A DNA stretch of 64,000 bases from Candidozyma auris. Taxonomy: Eukaryota > Ascomycota > Pichiomycetes > Serinales > Metschnikowiaceae. Positions within the stretch are counted from its first letter, which is position 1; each line of letters opens with the position of its first letter. The DNA lies in contig NC_072814.1 of the NCBI RefSeq assembly GCF_003013715.1, forward strand, positions 1 to 64,000, given 5' to 3'. A program made the position numbers and the translations under genes. Shown piece by piece: positions 31,410 to 41,651 of this stretch. The notes under the pieces are model-generated. The model was not told where the DNA came from. It searched no databases and was given only the letters and a program-made list of their open reading frames with translations.

Positions 31410-32525
31410 CTATTTTGAGTCATACACACTATACAACTTTTGCACCTCAGTTGTGTTGTAAGGGTTCTTCTTGGCCTCTTCTGCTGTCTCCTGAAGCACT
31501 ATTTTCAAATTCTCTATAGCCTCGTCGGTGTTTTGAAAGTGGAATGCCAACCTACTTCCGTAGGCCTTGACATTGTGCTTCTCAGCAGCCTTGACAAAGA
31601 AGTCGTTGTTGATCTTGCTTGCCGCGAGGTCAATGAAAACAAAGTTTGTGTCGACAGGATGCTCGAGCACAAAGCCCAACTCTTCGCAAAACTGGCCCAC
31701 CTCCTTCGCTTTCTCATGTACTCTTGTAAGCTTAGAGAAGTTATCATCTATTGCCACAGAAGCCATTTCGGCAAGAAGACCACTTTGTCTGATGCCTCCC
31801 CCATTTTGTTTACGGAAATGATTTGCCTTTTTGATAAATTGGCTCGAGCCTACTAGCACAGAGCCAATTGGGGCACCCAAGGATTTGGAAAGGCAGAGGG
31901 ACACCGAATCGAAGTAGGAGCAGTATTCAGCAAGTGGGATTCCCGTGGCAGACGAGGCATTCCATAATCTAGCACCGTCCAAATGTAATCGAACATCGTT
32001 CTCTTTACAAAACGCAGAGATCTTCTTGATCTCTTCTAATGGAAATAGCATTCCATGAAGGGTATTCTCCAAGGAAATCACTTTTGTAGGGCAGCCATGA
32101 ATTTCACCATCGTCAGGCACAAAATTGGGCAAGATATCATCCTTCAAAGTCAAATGGATTCCGTTCTTGGGTGCTACAGATTGCACCATCGCCTGACTAA
32201 GTGTAGGGAGCCCACCTGCTTCGTTGAGATAGACATGAGATCTATGATCACAGAGTACCCCGTGTGGAGGTTGGAACAAATTCGTTCTTAATGCAATCTG
32301 GTTCAGCAAGGTCCCCGAAACACAAAAGAGCCCAGCCTCTTTCCCGGCCAATTGGGCCACTTTATCCTCTAATCTCGTTGTAGACTTGTCTTCATTGTAT
32401 ACGGCATCACCGAGGGTGCAATTGGCCAAGGAGCTGACCATTGCCACTGTGGGTGTGGTGAAGGTATCTGAGCGAAACTCATTTGACGCTGGGCTCTCAG
32501 CGAAGTTTGATAGATCAACAGACAT
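31410..32525 (-). CDS. GLY1: L-threonine aldolase (low specificity)
   Basis: 371-residue PLP enzyme that splits threonine or allo-threonine to glycine and acetaldehyde, a major cytosolic glycine source in yeast. It has the family start NEFRSDTFTTPT, the LDGARLWNA cofactor segment and the Schiff-base lysine in SLCLSKSLGAPIGSVLVG. The length matches Gly1 enzymes. It is divergent from the aldehyde dehydrogenase downstream, with a 782-bp shared promoter region. Acetaldehyde from this reaction is a possible substrate of that enzyme. Confidence 0.94.
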   Translation of the reverse strand: MSVDLSNFAESPASNEFRSDTFTTPTVAMVSSLANCTLGDAVYNEDKSTTRLEDKVAQLAGKEAGLFCVSGTLLNQIALRTNLFQPPHGVLCDHRSHVYLNEAGGLPTLSQAMVQSVAPKNGIHLTLKDDILPNFVPDDGEIHGCPTKVISLENTLHGMLFPLEEIKKISAFCKENDVRLHLDGARLWNASSATGIPLAEYCSYFDSVSLCLSKSLGAPIGSVLVGSSQFIKKANHFRKQNGGGIRQSGLLAEMASVAIDDNFSKLTRVHEKAKEVGQFCEELGFVLEHPVDTNFVFIDLAASKINNDFFVKAAEKHNVKAYGSRLAFHFQNTDEAIENLKIVLQETAEEAKKNPYNTTEVQKLYSVYDSK

Positions 32526-33307
32526 GGAGATCAGGGGCGTGGAGAAAGGATGAAAAATGTGGAGCTTATCGGATCAAGACCCTTAGCGGCACCGAGGGCA
32601 AAGCACGTGACAACACAACGGAATTTCCAACCTGGTGGGGCTTGACCGGATGGAGATATGGAAGAAATAGTCTTCTCAACCTACATCAGGGACCATATCA
32701 ATTTCCGTTAGTGCAATTGCTACGTAAGGTATCAATTGCGATAACTAAATGGCAAGGGAGTGGAAATGATGAAGGTTGAAAAAAAAAGAAAAATCTTCCA
32801 ATTGGTTCTGTTTGGCATATTATTTGTGAGGCACATTAGTAGCAGTGCCATGAGATGCACACTACCGTTTACTGTCACGACATTCATATATCACAAGACT
32901 GACAAAAGTGTAGCAGAAGGCAAAGTTTCAGATTTGTATACGGACCTAAATAATTTAAAGAAATTTATGAATTTTACTCTAAAGAGGCTACCTATGTCTT
33001 ACGGTAGTCTTATGCATGAGATGCTTGATTTGCGTTTTTGCACCCATTCACTACATCACCCCAGGGCGGCCAATCTCTGATCTGAAATGATCTTCAACCT
33101 CTTACATCACTATACTTTTCCAACTACCTCCATCAAATTTCCCACTTAGATAATCTTGCAGTAGCTGCCGACAGCTTCGGTATTAGTGCGCTCGCAAGCA
33201 CCTTCCCGATAAGGATGCGGTTGGCGCTATCATCGAGGAAGGTATAAAGCACCTACCAGGGACCAATTACCCAATATCTCATCTTTCAGTCTCCTACTAC
33301 CACTAGC
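32526..33307. other. Divergent promoter region between GLY1 and the aldehyde dehydrogenase gene
   Basis: 782 bp without a supported gene. Short open frames on the plus strand carry no domain. No strong known motif is evident. Confidence 0.45.
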
Positions 33308-34806
33308 ATGTCTCTTCCATTGAAGTATCCTGTGACTTTGCCAAACGGCCTTCAGTACAAACAGCCTTCAGGCTTGTTCATCAACAACGAGTTTGTTAAG
33401 TCTCAAGGTGGAAAAACCATCGACTCCATCAACCCTTCCACGGGCGAGCTCAATGGCTCCGTTTATGCGGCGGAGAAGGTAGACGTGGACGTGGCCGTAA
33501 AAGCTGCTAGGACTGCGTTCAATAAGTGGAAGTACGTCCCTGGCGACAAGAGAGGCGACTTGTTGTACAAGTTCGCTCAGTTGGTGGAGAGAGATGTGGA
33601 ATTGATCAACGCCATTGAGGCATGGGACTCGGGTAAAACCAAAGAGCAGAATGCCAGGTTCGATGTGGCTGAGTTCATCCTGGTGTTCAAGTACTACGCC
33701 GGCTGGGCCGACAAGATCTCTGGTAAGGTGATCCAGAACAACCCCAAGAAGCTTGCCTACACAGTTCACGAACCGTTTGGTGTTTGTGGCCAAATCATCC
33801 CATGGAACTACCCCTTGCTTATGGCAGCGTGGAAATTGGCTCCAGCGCTTGCTGCAGGTAACGTTGTGGTGTTGAAGACCTCGGAAATCACCCCCTTGTC
33901 ACTTTTGTTCGTGTCCAAGTACTTTGTTGAGGCTGGATTCCCACCAGGTGTGGTGAACATCATCTCTGGGTACGGTGCTACTGCCGGTGCTGCTTTAGCC
34001 TCGCACATGGACGTCGACAAGATTGCATTCACTGGATCTACTGCCACAGGTAAAGTGATCTCGCAATTGGCCACGTCCAACATGAAGGCGGTCACTTTGG
34101 AGTTGGGCGGCAAGTCGCCCCTCATCGTGAGAGAAGACGCCGAGTTGGATCAGGCAGTGAAGTGGGCTGCTGTTGGTATCATGTCGAACCAGGGCCAGAT
34201 CTGCTCTGCTACATCGAGAATCTTGGTGCACGAAAAGGTTCATGATGAGTTTGTCAAGAGATTTGTTGCCCATGTCAAGGAAGCCTACAAGCAAGGCGAT
34301 GTGTTCGATGACCAGGCGGTGGTCGGTCCACAGGTGTCTCAGATGCAATACGAGAAGGTGTTGAAGTACATTGACATTGGTAAGAAAGAGGGCGCTCAGG
34401 TCGCTTTGGGAGGTGCTGCCAACAAAGCAGCCGGCAAGGGCTTCTTCATCCAGCCTACTGTGCTTACGGATGTGCAGAAGACCTTCAGAGTGGCCCAGGA
34501 AGAGATTTTCGGTCCTGTGGTGACGGTGCTGAAGTTCTCTACTGACGAGGAGGCGCTTGAGATTGCCAATTCCACTGAGTATGGCTTGGGGCTGCCGTTT
34601 TCACCACCAACGTCGTGAAGGCCCACCAGATGGCGGCAGAGATCCAGTCGGGTATGGTGTGGATCAACTCATCCAACGACTCAGACATGCACGTACCATT
34701 TGGAGGAGTGAAGCTGAGCGGCAACGGGCGTGAGTTGGGCGAATACGGCCTCGAAACCTACACGCAAGCGAAAGCGGTGCACGTGAACATCGGCACCCGC
34801 TTGTAA
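33308..34806 (+). pseudogene. Cytosolic aldehyde dehydrogenase, frame broken by a missing base in a G run
   Basis: Encodes an NAD(P)+ aldehyde dehydrogenase of the Ald4/5/6 family without a mitochondrial presequence. The first 436 codons include the IPWNYPLLMAAWKLAPAL motif, FTGSTATGK, the catalytic Glu in TLELGGKSP and the nucleophile Cys299 in NQGQICSATSR. After YGLG the frame runs into LPFSPPTS and a TGA at 34616-34618. Family sequence resumes in the -1 frame (AAVFTTNVV..., GGVKxSGNGREL) and ends at TAA 34804-34806, the normal end of an ALDH. One G is missing from the GGGG at 34588-34591. Everything else is intact, so a sequencing error or a very recent mutation is likely. Confidence 0.9.
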
Positions 34807-35087
34807 TTTATTTTGCTGCTTTAGACTTGGGAACCCCAGAGTATGGCTTCCTCGAAATGGCTGCGAATCTGAGCATGGTATATAAGAGGGTGGGGAGACT
34901 ATTCACTAGCGCTGTTCGCTACATGTGCTAACGCCAGGCCACTATGCACAGTACCCTCAGAGCAAATCAATCTGCCGGTTTTCTTACCCCTATTCTTCTA
35001 TAGGCCTCCAATGCACGGCTAGCGAAAGATGGTATACATAGTCTTGCTACTTTTTTCTTTTCCAAAATCCAAGTGTATAGTTTGTTC

Positions 35088-36652
35088 ATGGACACTTTGC
35101 CCGAGCCTGTGATTGCACAAATATGTCTGTACTTGCCCCAGCAGGATTTGGCCCACTTAGCCCTCACGAGCCGTTTTTTGCAACCGATAGCTACTCAAGC
35201 CTTATACCTGAAGGTGCTGGTGGTGTTGCACGCCACGCGACCCACAAAGTCGGTGATTGCCGACATTACGAGGAAAGTGTCTGGAGGTGAGAGTGGGTCT
35301 TTGGTGTTGTGCCTGGAAAAGGCTTCTGCTTTGTTGGAGACGCTTTCTTTAAATGAGCATTTGGCAGCGCTAGTGAAAAATTTCCGCTTCGAGGACTGTG
35401 AGGGAAACAGTCAGCTGGAACTCTTGCAAAGGGCATTTCTGGAGGTGTTGAAAGATCAACAAAGAACTACCTCCTTAAAATTTGGTCCCTTGCTCGACAT
35501 AGATCAGACTGCCAGGAACACCAGCGAACTCGAGAGGGCTATTGCTGCTTGTTGCACCAGCGTTGCTCTTGATCCACAGGACTTTTCCACCGACATCGTG
35601 ATTCCTGTCTCGCATACTTTCAGATATTTGCATATTCAAGGCTTCGATGCCTTGGAGACGCTTACTTGCACGGAGAAGATCCAGGTTGAAACTTTCTCCA
35701 TCTCGCATTTACATGGCCAGGGGACAGCATCCCGACTCGACTTTCTGTCTCTTGAGCGTTGCATAGATACGACTTCGCTTTCAAAAATAAAGCTCAACAT
35801 TGACTGTCATGAGCTCAGCTGTTCGTGCTACCAGCACTTCTTCCAATCCTTTGCAGAACATGTGGTCCACCACTGTGGTTTGGCAAAATTGCGTACCGTG
35901 GAGGTTGAAGGGTTTGCTCAGGAGGACTGGCTAAGGCCCGTTGAGATGCTCGAAAGAGTGCTTGAACCTTTGAGCAACTTCTTGAAGAGCCTTAAAGGGT
36001 TGAGCGACCTCAAGCTTGACTTTGCAACCCCGAGCCTCAAGATCACAGGAGAGCCTGCCATTTCTGATGCCAACAAGATCAACCGACGCCTCATTGACGC
36101 TTTTTTTCTCTCCATGTTTGAAACCCCGGACTTTGGCCTCAGGCTCCGGAGATTGGAGCTCCCAGACTTTTTGTCATCGTTCATTTACTACAAGCCGAGC
36201 TTCCAAGGGTCCATGTTGCACTCGTGCATGTGCGAGGGGTGCACAGCGTTGCTCAGCAAGATCAAAGAAGAGGTAGCTCCTGAGATCGACACTGACGAGG
36301 TGGAGGAAGTCGACGATAGCCAAGCCATGTACCTTGTGTTGTACGGTATTCTTCGCAAGTTGCAGCATGAGGGGCTCATTACTTTGTCACCTCGATCTCC
36401 GTACAGCATGTCTCTTCTTCGAACAGACAAGAGTGACTGGCTAGCAGAGCACTTCAGCTCGTGTACTATATCCGAGCAGGACTTGAAGACGTACATAGTT
36501 CACCAGCTTATCCCAATGAAGGACTACTTTCTGGGATCTTCGAGAAGTTGCACAGCTTGTGTTTGCATGGAGTGATGTTCGAAAGGCTGACGAGCAACGA
36601 CCTCGACATGTCCAGTGTGTTCCACGCGAGAGTTACGCCCCAGAAAAGGTGA
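35088..36652 (+). pseudogene. F-box/leucine-rich-repeat-like protein with a late frameshift
   Basis: From the ATG at 35088 the first ~40 residues form an F-box (DTLPEPVIAQICLYLPQQDLAHLALTSRFLQ), which binds Skp1 in SCF ubiquitin ligases. About 440 helical, leucine-rich residues follow. The main frame ends at TGA 36573-36575 in a Cys/Ser-rich tail (SSRSCTACVCME) that looks non-native. Adding one base at GGG 36533-36535 joins it to a frame that continues IFEKLHSLCLHGVMFERL to TGA 36650-36652, a leucine-rich continuation more typical of these proteins. Substrate unknown. If the shorter frame is real, the protein has 495 residues and remains largely complete. Confidence 0.65.
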
Positions 36653-37369
36653 ATGTATGAAGCCAAAAATGAAGAAGGATACCTAGAATTAGATTACAAC
36701 ATATATCTGTTTATAGCAAGATTGTATTTTACGAGTTACGTGAAAAAGCACGGATTCTGACCCAGTTATGATCCTTGGCCTGGTTAGAATGGCAGCCAGT
36801 AGTTACCCACAAAATAAAAGCGGACTGGAAATGAGAAGGAAAAAAAAAGAAGGAAAGTAAACACATTCTTTCAAAACCTATGTGAGTTTTATTTGTTCAA
36901 TCATATAAAACAAAATTATCCGTATCGCCAGGACTCCTGGGACACATTCCATCTTGTGGACCCTGAGCTTCGCGGCCTGCCTAATAAACGACGCAAGCGA
37001 ATACTCGATTGCGTAAGTACGCTTGACCCTTATTATCACTGCCTATCCTGTCGACAGCGCAGAGCCCTAATCTGAGACAAGGAGAGGGATTAGACAACCA
37101 CAAAAATATATATTAAGAAAGATATTTTATAAAATACAACTTTGATAAACTGGAAGTCGGTGGCGGCTTGAAATACTCTTTTCCATCATCAATCTAGTGT
37201 GGTTAAATTCCCTGTCTCAACCACCCTTTCCTGCGTCCTGCTCGTTGACCCTACTGTTGGAGAGCTACCTACACAATCAAGTGACTCCACCACACATGCC
37301 CAGGGACTTGCTGAATCAAAACCTCGTTTTCGCCAAACGTTAGTACTCCAAAACAAAATTACACCTTTC
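36653..37369. other. Intergenic region between F-box gene and LisH gene
   Basis: 717 bp without a supported gene. It is AT-rich around 37100-37140. The region from 37199 is open in frame with the LisH gene but has no ATG, so it is treated as leader. Confidence 0.45.
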
Positions 37370-38557
37370 ATGGACTCGTTTGACCTCCCCACAGACGGCA
37401 GTGCGTCGCTGAAAGAGTCCTTTTTCGCCATGCTTCACCAATACTTGGTCCTGATGGGGTGCAGCCGAAGCGCCTCCATTTTGGTCGAGGAAGCCAAGGT
37501 CCACTTCAACAGCAACAACCCAAACAGTGCTGCCTCGGAGGCGTATTTGCACGAATGGTGGTGCCTACTATGGGCTCTTCACAATCTGACCAAGAACCCG
37601 TCGGTCACCAACATGCCTCCGCCGCCAATGCCGATGAATCGTGTGGACGCCAGACATCCTCAGTTTGAGCAACAGCAACAAGCACAACAACAGCAACAGC
37701 AACAGCAGCAACAACTGCAACAAGCACAACAACAACATCAGCATCATCTTCAACATCAACAAACTCAACCTCCAGCACAATTCGGTCAGCCAATGCAGGC
37801 TCATGGACAAGCACACGCTCAGGCACAGGCACCTCAGGCAAAACAGCAAAAGCAGAGTAGAAAACTGATAGCTGAACGGACCCCGAAGACGACTGCAAAA
37901 GCTGCGTCGTCCGCCACAACTCCTGCTCCACCCTCTGCTGCCTCTCAAGCTGGTCTGGAGAGCCTGTCGATAATGGTACCTGGTCAGGTGCCGCTCACAG
38001 TCGGAAAACAGCAGCAAACAAGCCAGGGTAAGAGGAGCAATTTACAACGTCCCCAGCCGCAGCCCCAGCAGCAGCCTCAGCAGCAGGCCGGGCCACAACC
38101 GAACCGTAGACCTCTGGCATCACAGCGGAAGCAGCAACAACATCAACAACAACAGCAGAAAAATAATCAAAGTAATATGGCCAATCATAATCGTCTAGGC
38201 TTGGGCAATATGGCTATGCCGAATCAAGGAGATAATTTTGCAATGGGTCCAATGAACGCCCACGCCCCAGCTTCAGCACCAGGGTCTGCAATTAACACGG
38301 CTCCAAACTCCAACGCCAATCTGGCGCCCAATTCCGAACCCAACCTGACGAATTTTGCTCTGCAACCGCACCCGATGATGCCAGATGGCAGTGGTAGTGG
38401 AATGAACAATGGTGATATTTCAATGGCCAGTAATGGCCTCAATGCCAACGGGCCAACTCAAGGACTCAACATGGACAACGATTTTGGTATAAATTTCCTA
38501 GGAGCTGACCTAAATATGGACTTGAACGGCTTTGACATGGCTAGCATGCTCAAGTAG
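37370..38557 (+). CDS. LisH/LUFS-domain poly-Q protein, Flo8/Mss11-like transcription regulator
   Basis: 395 residues from the ATG 37370-37372. The N-terminal ~75 residues form a divergent LisH/LUFS module: LKESFFAMLHQYLVLMGCSRSASILVEEAKVHF, then YLHEWWCLLWALHNL. This is the arrangement in Flo8, Mss11 and SSDP proteins. A poly-Gln block follows (about 100-130), with more Gln/Pro and Gln/Ala blocks and an Asn/Met/Gly-rich C-terminus that could act as an activation domain. Flo8-type factors control hyphal growth, adhesion and biofilm genes in yeasts. The short first helix departs from the usual YIYDYL pattern, so the exact orthologue is unclear. Confidence 0.65.
   Translation: MDSFDLPTDGSASLKESFFAMLHQYLVLMGCSRSASILVEEAKVHFNSNNPNSAASEAYLHEWWCLLWALHNLTKNPSVTNMPPPPMPMNRVDARHPQFEQQQQAQQQQQQQQQQLQQAQQQHQHHLQHQQTQPPAQFGQPMQAHGQAHAQAQAPQAKQQKQSRKLIAERTPKTTAKAASSATTPAPPSAASQAGLESLSIMVPGQVPLTVGKQQQTSQGKRSNLQRPQPQPQQQPQQQAGPQPNRRPLASQRKQQQHQQQQQKNNQSNMANHNRLGLGNMAMPNQGDNFAMGPMNAHAPASAPGSAINTAPNSNANLAPNSEPNLTNFALQPHPMMPDGSGSGMNNGDISMASNGLNANGPTQGLNMDNDFGINFLGADLNMDLNGFDMASMLK
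37670..37765 (+). repeat. CAA/CAG-rich poly-glutamine tract
   Basis: Interrupted CAR repeats encoding Gln runs broken by Ala, Leu and His. A second block lies near 38055-38160. Both are candidates for length variation between strains. Confidence 0.85.
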
Positions 38558-39171
38558 CGAGAAATGCATGTGAGAGGGACTTGTCACGCCTGGACAAGCT
38601 AGCGCCGTGACAACAGAACAGAAACACACCTTCAGCTGTTTACGATAAGAATGAGCATTGTTTTCAAAGAATCGACTAAATTTCTTCGGATTTAAAACAG
38701 AGCCCCCCAAAGCGCTACATTTCCCGAGGATTACAAAGAAGTGACCATTGCAATCAACTGGCTGGCTGTTTTCAGCCCAAATTTGCAAAATGGAATCAAG
38801 TTTAACGGAAGCTTCCAAAGATTATATAAATAAAATCAGTATATATCTCCGTTCACCAAAACTTCAATTCTATCATCCACTAATCTCTCGCGAAAGCGCA
38901 CCCATGGGGTTTACCGTTTTCATCTGCCTCGCTTGTACATAAATCGCATAATCAAAACATCAAAAGAACCCCATATTGGAGGTCACAGTAAAAAAGCTGA
39001 AAACCTATAGGAAGTCGACAGCAGGCTATCTGAGTCCTACCAGCTCAGACTCATCATTATCAATTGTGTATTTTGGGGAACTCATCGCTTCCTTCGTTTC
39101 CAAACCCTAATTCTCAATAACCGAGATTCCATGTCCATCGATCTCATCCCACAATTTTAGCCGAAAGAACC
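38558..39171. other. Intergenic region between LisH gene and membrane-protein gene
   Basis: 614 bp, no gene recognised. It contains TATA-like AT stretches near 38823-38848. Confidence 0.45.
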
Positions 39172-41553
39172 ATGAACTTCGAGAAATTCAGCCTCGGGAA
39201 ATTCAATCTACTATCGAATTACTCTCCCGCAGAGGCGGACTGGGGCATAGAAGAACCCATAGCTCCCCCCAGACCTCGGTTCAGCTCCACATCTACTTCT
39301 GAATACAGTCAGCCCCACCGCCTTCGAGAGTTATCAATAAGAACACCGTCATTTGCAACCTCGTCATATTGCGCTAGTGCTAGTGCTCATAAGAGATTAC
39401 CACCAACAACTGAGAGCTTCCATAAATTTATCAAGAAGTACTTATCGTTGGAGCATAGAGATACCGCTGTGGTGGAGCGATTCAAGTACAATTTGGTGGT
39501 TTCCAATCTACTCGATGCATCCCTAGTACTTTCAAAAAATGAGCAGGCGCTTAACAACTTGGTGCAGATCCGTAATGAGGTCGACAACACCTTGCACGTG
39601 GAATTGGCTAAAGAATTCTCCTTCGATGGAACGACGTTGGAAATCGTCAACAAGCAATACAGACTTCGCTTTCCCTCCGCATACAGTGACCCCCTCCTCC
39701 TCCTCAACATCATATCACTTGTGATTTTCTTGTTGAAGCAGAACTTCCACATTCGCTCGCATATATCGTATGCTGGGCGAATTACCATATTCAAGATGTT
39801 GCTCATCATGGCTACAAAATTCATCAAGTGTAAAAGAGCAAAAACCACTCTCACCGCCTCAAGAAGTTTGCGCAGCCTTGACGACTTTATGATTTCTAAC
39901 TGCAGAATCAATAAGTCTCTCATAACAAGCATGATTTCTTTGAAGGAGTTTGAGATGTTCGCGTTCATGAATAAGACGTCCAAAACAGATTCTACAACCC
40001 AATACTCCAATGAATTGAAGAGTCACTTGAATATGTTATTGACATGTCTCACGATCAATATGCGTCACTCTGTGAGCACTCTCCTTCCGATGTGCAATGG
40101 ATTGTTATTGGAGCAGTACTGCTCAATCAATAACGTACAGATGGCCAATATATTCGACCACAACGAATCCATTCAAGAGGAGCAGCTCACTTTGGAGAGC
40201 CTCAAAGAAAAACTTAATAATTTCAATAACCTTAGACGGTTTTTCATTTGCCAGCTTCTTACAATCCATGACAATCCCCTACGCAACTTCTTCATGTTGA
40301 AGTTGTACGACGCATTCCATATCGATGATTCCGCCATATTTCAGCTCAATATAACTGACAGACTCACCAAACTTGAGCAAATCTTCGAGAATCACACAAA
40401 GACCCTAGATCAGCTTCTTGCGTTGAATGAGAAATTTAAACTGTTAAGCAAATCTTCACCCACTACCGACTATGCTAATGATGATGTGCTCTCAAGAGGA
40501 AAATCGCCAGTTGAGCATCGCGACGACGAGCTATTCTTGCTGGATACCGAGCTCAATCTTCGAAATTTAATCAACAAACTCACGAGCGTGACTACTAGCC
40601 TACAGTATTTCAGGAAATACAGTGAGGCAATATCAGATATAAATGACTCAGAGGAGTACGAAGAGAAAATTTCAATTTTTTCATCCTTTCAAAGTGAACT
40701 CAAAGGCTGTTTAGAACTCTATAACATTTGCAAGAGCGATTACGACGGGGAATTCAACCGCAGATTTGTGTCGGCATACTCCCAGCCATCTAGTGCATCA
40801 ACATCTCAACGTAATTCGTTAAACAGCAATGACCAGTTCAATCCAAAGAGCTTCCACACTGGGTCGAGCTCGAGGAAAAAAAGGAACTCTTTGCCAATTA
40901 AGGGTGAAACACATCGCTCAGAGTCTACTTCAAGCAAAGCCAATAGCTCTCTGGATAAGAGGTATAAACGACTCTCTACTGGATTGCAGCTAGGGCTACT
41001 TACTGTCCTCGAGGAGCCGACAAACAACATTAACTCTAGTGCGTCCGAGCCGTCACCCAGGATGTCTTCCAAAGATACCTTCAAGCATTTTCTGTCTCAC
41101 GAGGACAACAATGAGGGATATGATACGTACAATCAGGCAGCACTTGATGCCCTCACGCGACGTAAAAACGTTCGCCATTCCATCGGGCGATTTTCTGTCA
41201 ACTCTCTCAATTCTAATATCTCAGGCATAACGGATTTGATCGCATCTACTCAAGGAACGGGAGACGAAGATGAGGGAGAAATCTCCAAAACTAGTTTAAT
41301 AAGTGGCCCGATGCCTGCGGGAATCTCGAAAGAGGAACTTAAAAGAAAACTCGAGGAAAGCTTCACCCGAATTTACAGCTTGGAGAATGAAAATAACGAA
41401 CTTAAACAAAAGAGTAGTCTGCTAGAAGCTCCCGGAGAGCTCGGAGACTCTGATGGCATATTGGATGGAGAAAGCATCCCCAACACAGTGGTGGATCCAA
41501 CGTTCATGGCATCGTTGGAAGAAACCCTCGATCAAAAGGCAACATCAAGCTAG
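39172..41553 (+). CDS. Membrane-associated protein, possible vezatin/Inp2-type Myo2 receptor
   Basis: 793 residues. A disordered, Pro/Ser-rich N-terminus (1-80) is followed by a helical domain starting KKYLSLEHRDTAVVERFKYNLVVSNLLD. Two hydrophobic segments lie close together near residues 168-215 (LLLLNIISLVIFLLKQ and RITIFKMLLIMATKFI), then a long helical region. The C-terminus is Ser-rich with a coiled coil (RIYSLENENNELKQK). Two tandem membrane segments plus a flanking helical domain resemble the vezatin-like domain of Inp2, which links peroxisomes to myosin V. I base this on architecture and weak motif likeness, so the name is tentative. Confidence 0.45.
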   Translation: MNFEKFSLGKFNLLSNYSPAEADWGIEEPIAPPRPRFSSTSTSEYSQPHRLRELSIRTPSFATSSYCASASAHKRLPPTTESFHKFIKKYLSLEHRDTAVVERFKYNLVVSNLLDASLVLSKNEQALNNLVQIRNEVDNTLHVELAKEFSFDGTTLEIVNKQYRLRFPSAYSDPLLLLNIISLVIFLLKQNFHIRSHISYAGRITIFKMLLIMATKFIKCKRAKTTLTASRSLRSLDDFMISNCRINKSLITSMISLKEFEMFAFMNKTSKTDSTTQYSNELKSHLNMLLTCLTINMRHSVSTLLPMCNGLLLEQYCSINNVQMANIFDHNESIQEEQLTLESLKEKLNNFNNLRRFFICQLLTIHDNPLRNFFMLKLYDAFHIDDSAIFQLNITDRLTKLEQIFENHTKTLDQLLALNEKFKLLSKSSPTTDYANDDVLSRGKSPVEHRDDELFLLDTELNLRNLINKLTSVTTSLQYFRKYSEAISDINDSEEYEEKISIFSSFQSELKGCLELYNICKSDYDGEFNRRFVSAYSQPSSASTSQRNSLNSNDQFNPKSFHTGSSSRKKRNSLPIKGETHRSESTSSKANSSLDKRYKRLSTGLQLGLLTVLEEPTNNINSSASEPSPRMSSKDTFKHFLSHEDNNEGYDTYNQAALDALTRRKNVRHSIGRFSVNSLNSNISGITDLIASTQGTGDEDEGEISKTSLISGPMPAGISKEELKRKLEESFTRIYSLENENNELKQKSSLLEAPGELGDSDGILDGESIPNTVVDPTFMASLEETLDQKATSS

Positions 41554-41651
41554 CCCATTACACTCATATAGACCTAATTTGTACATTATATGACTTTTAC
41601 AATAATGAATATTAATCAGATGCATTTGTAATTATTTACCTAGATTAACTC

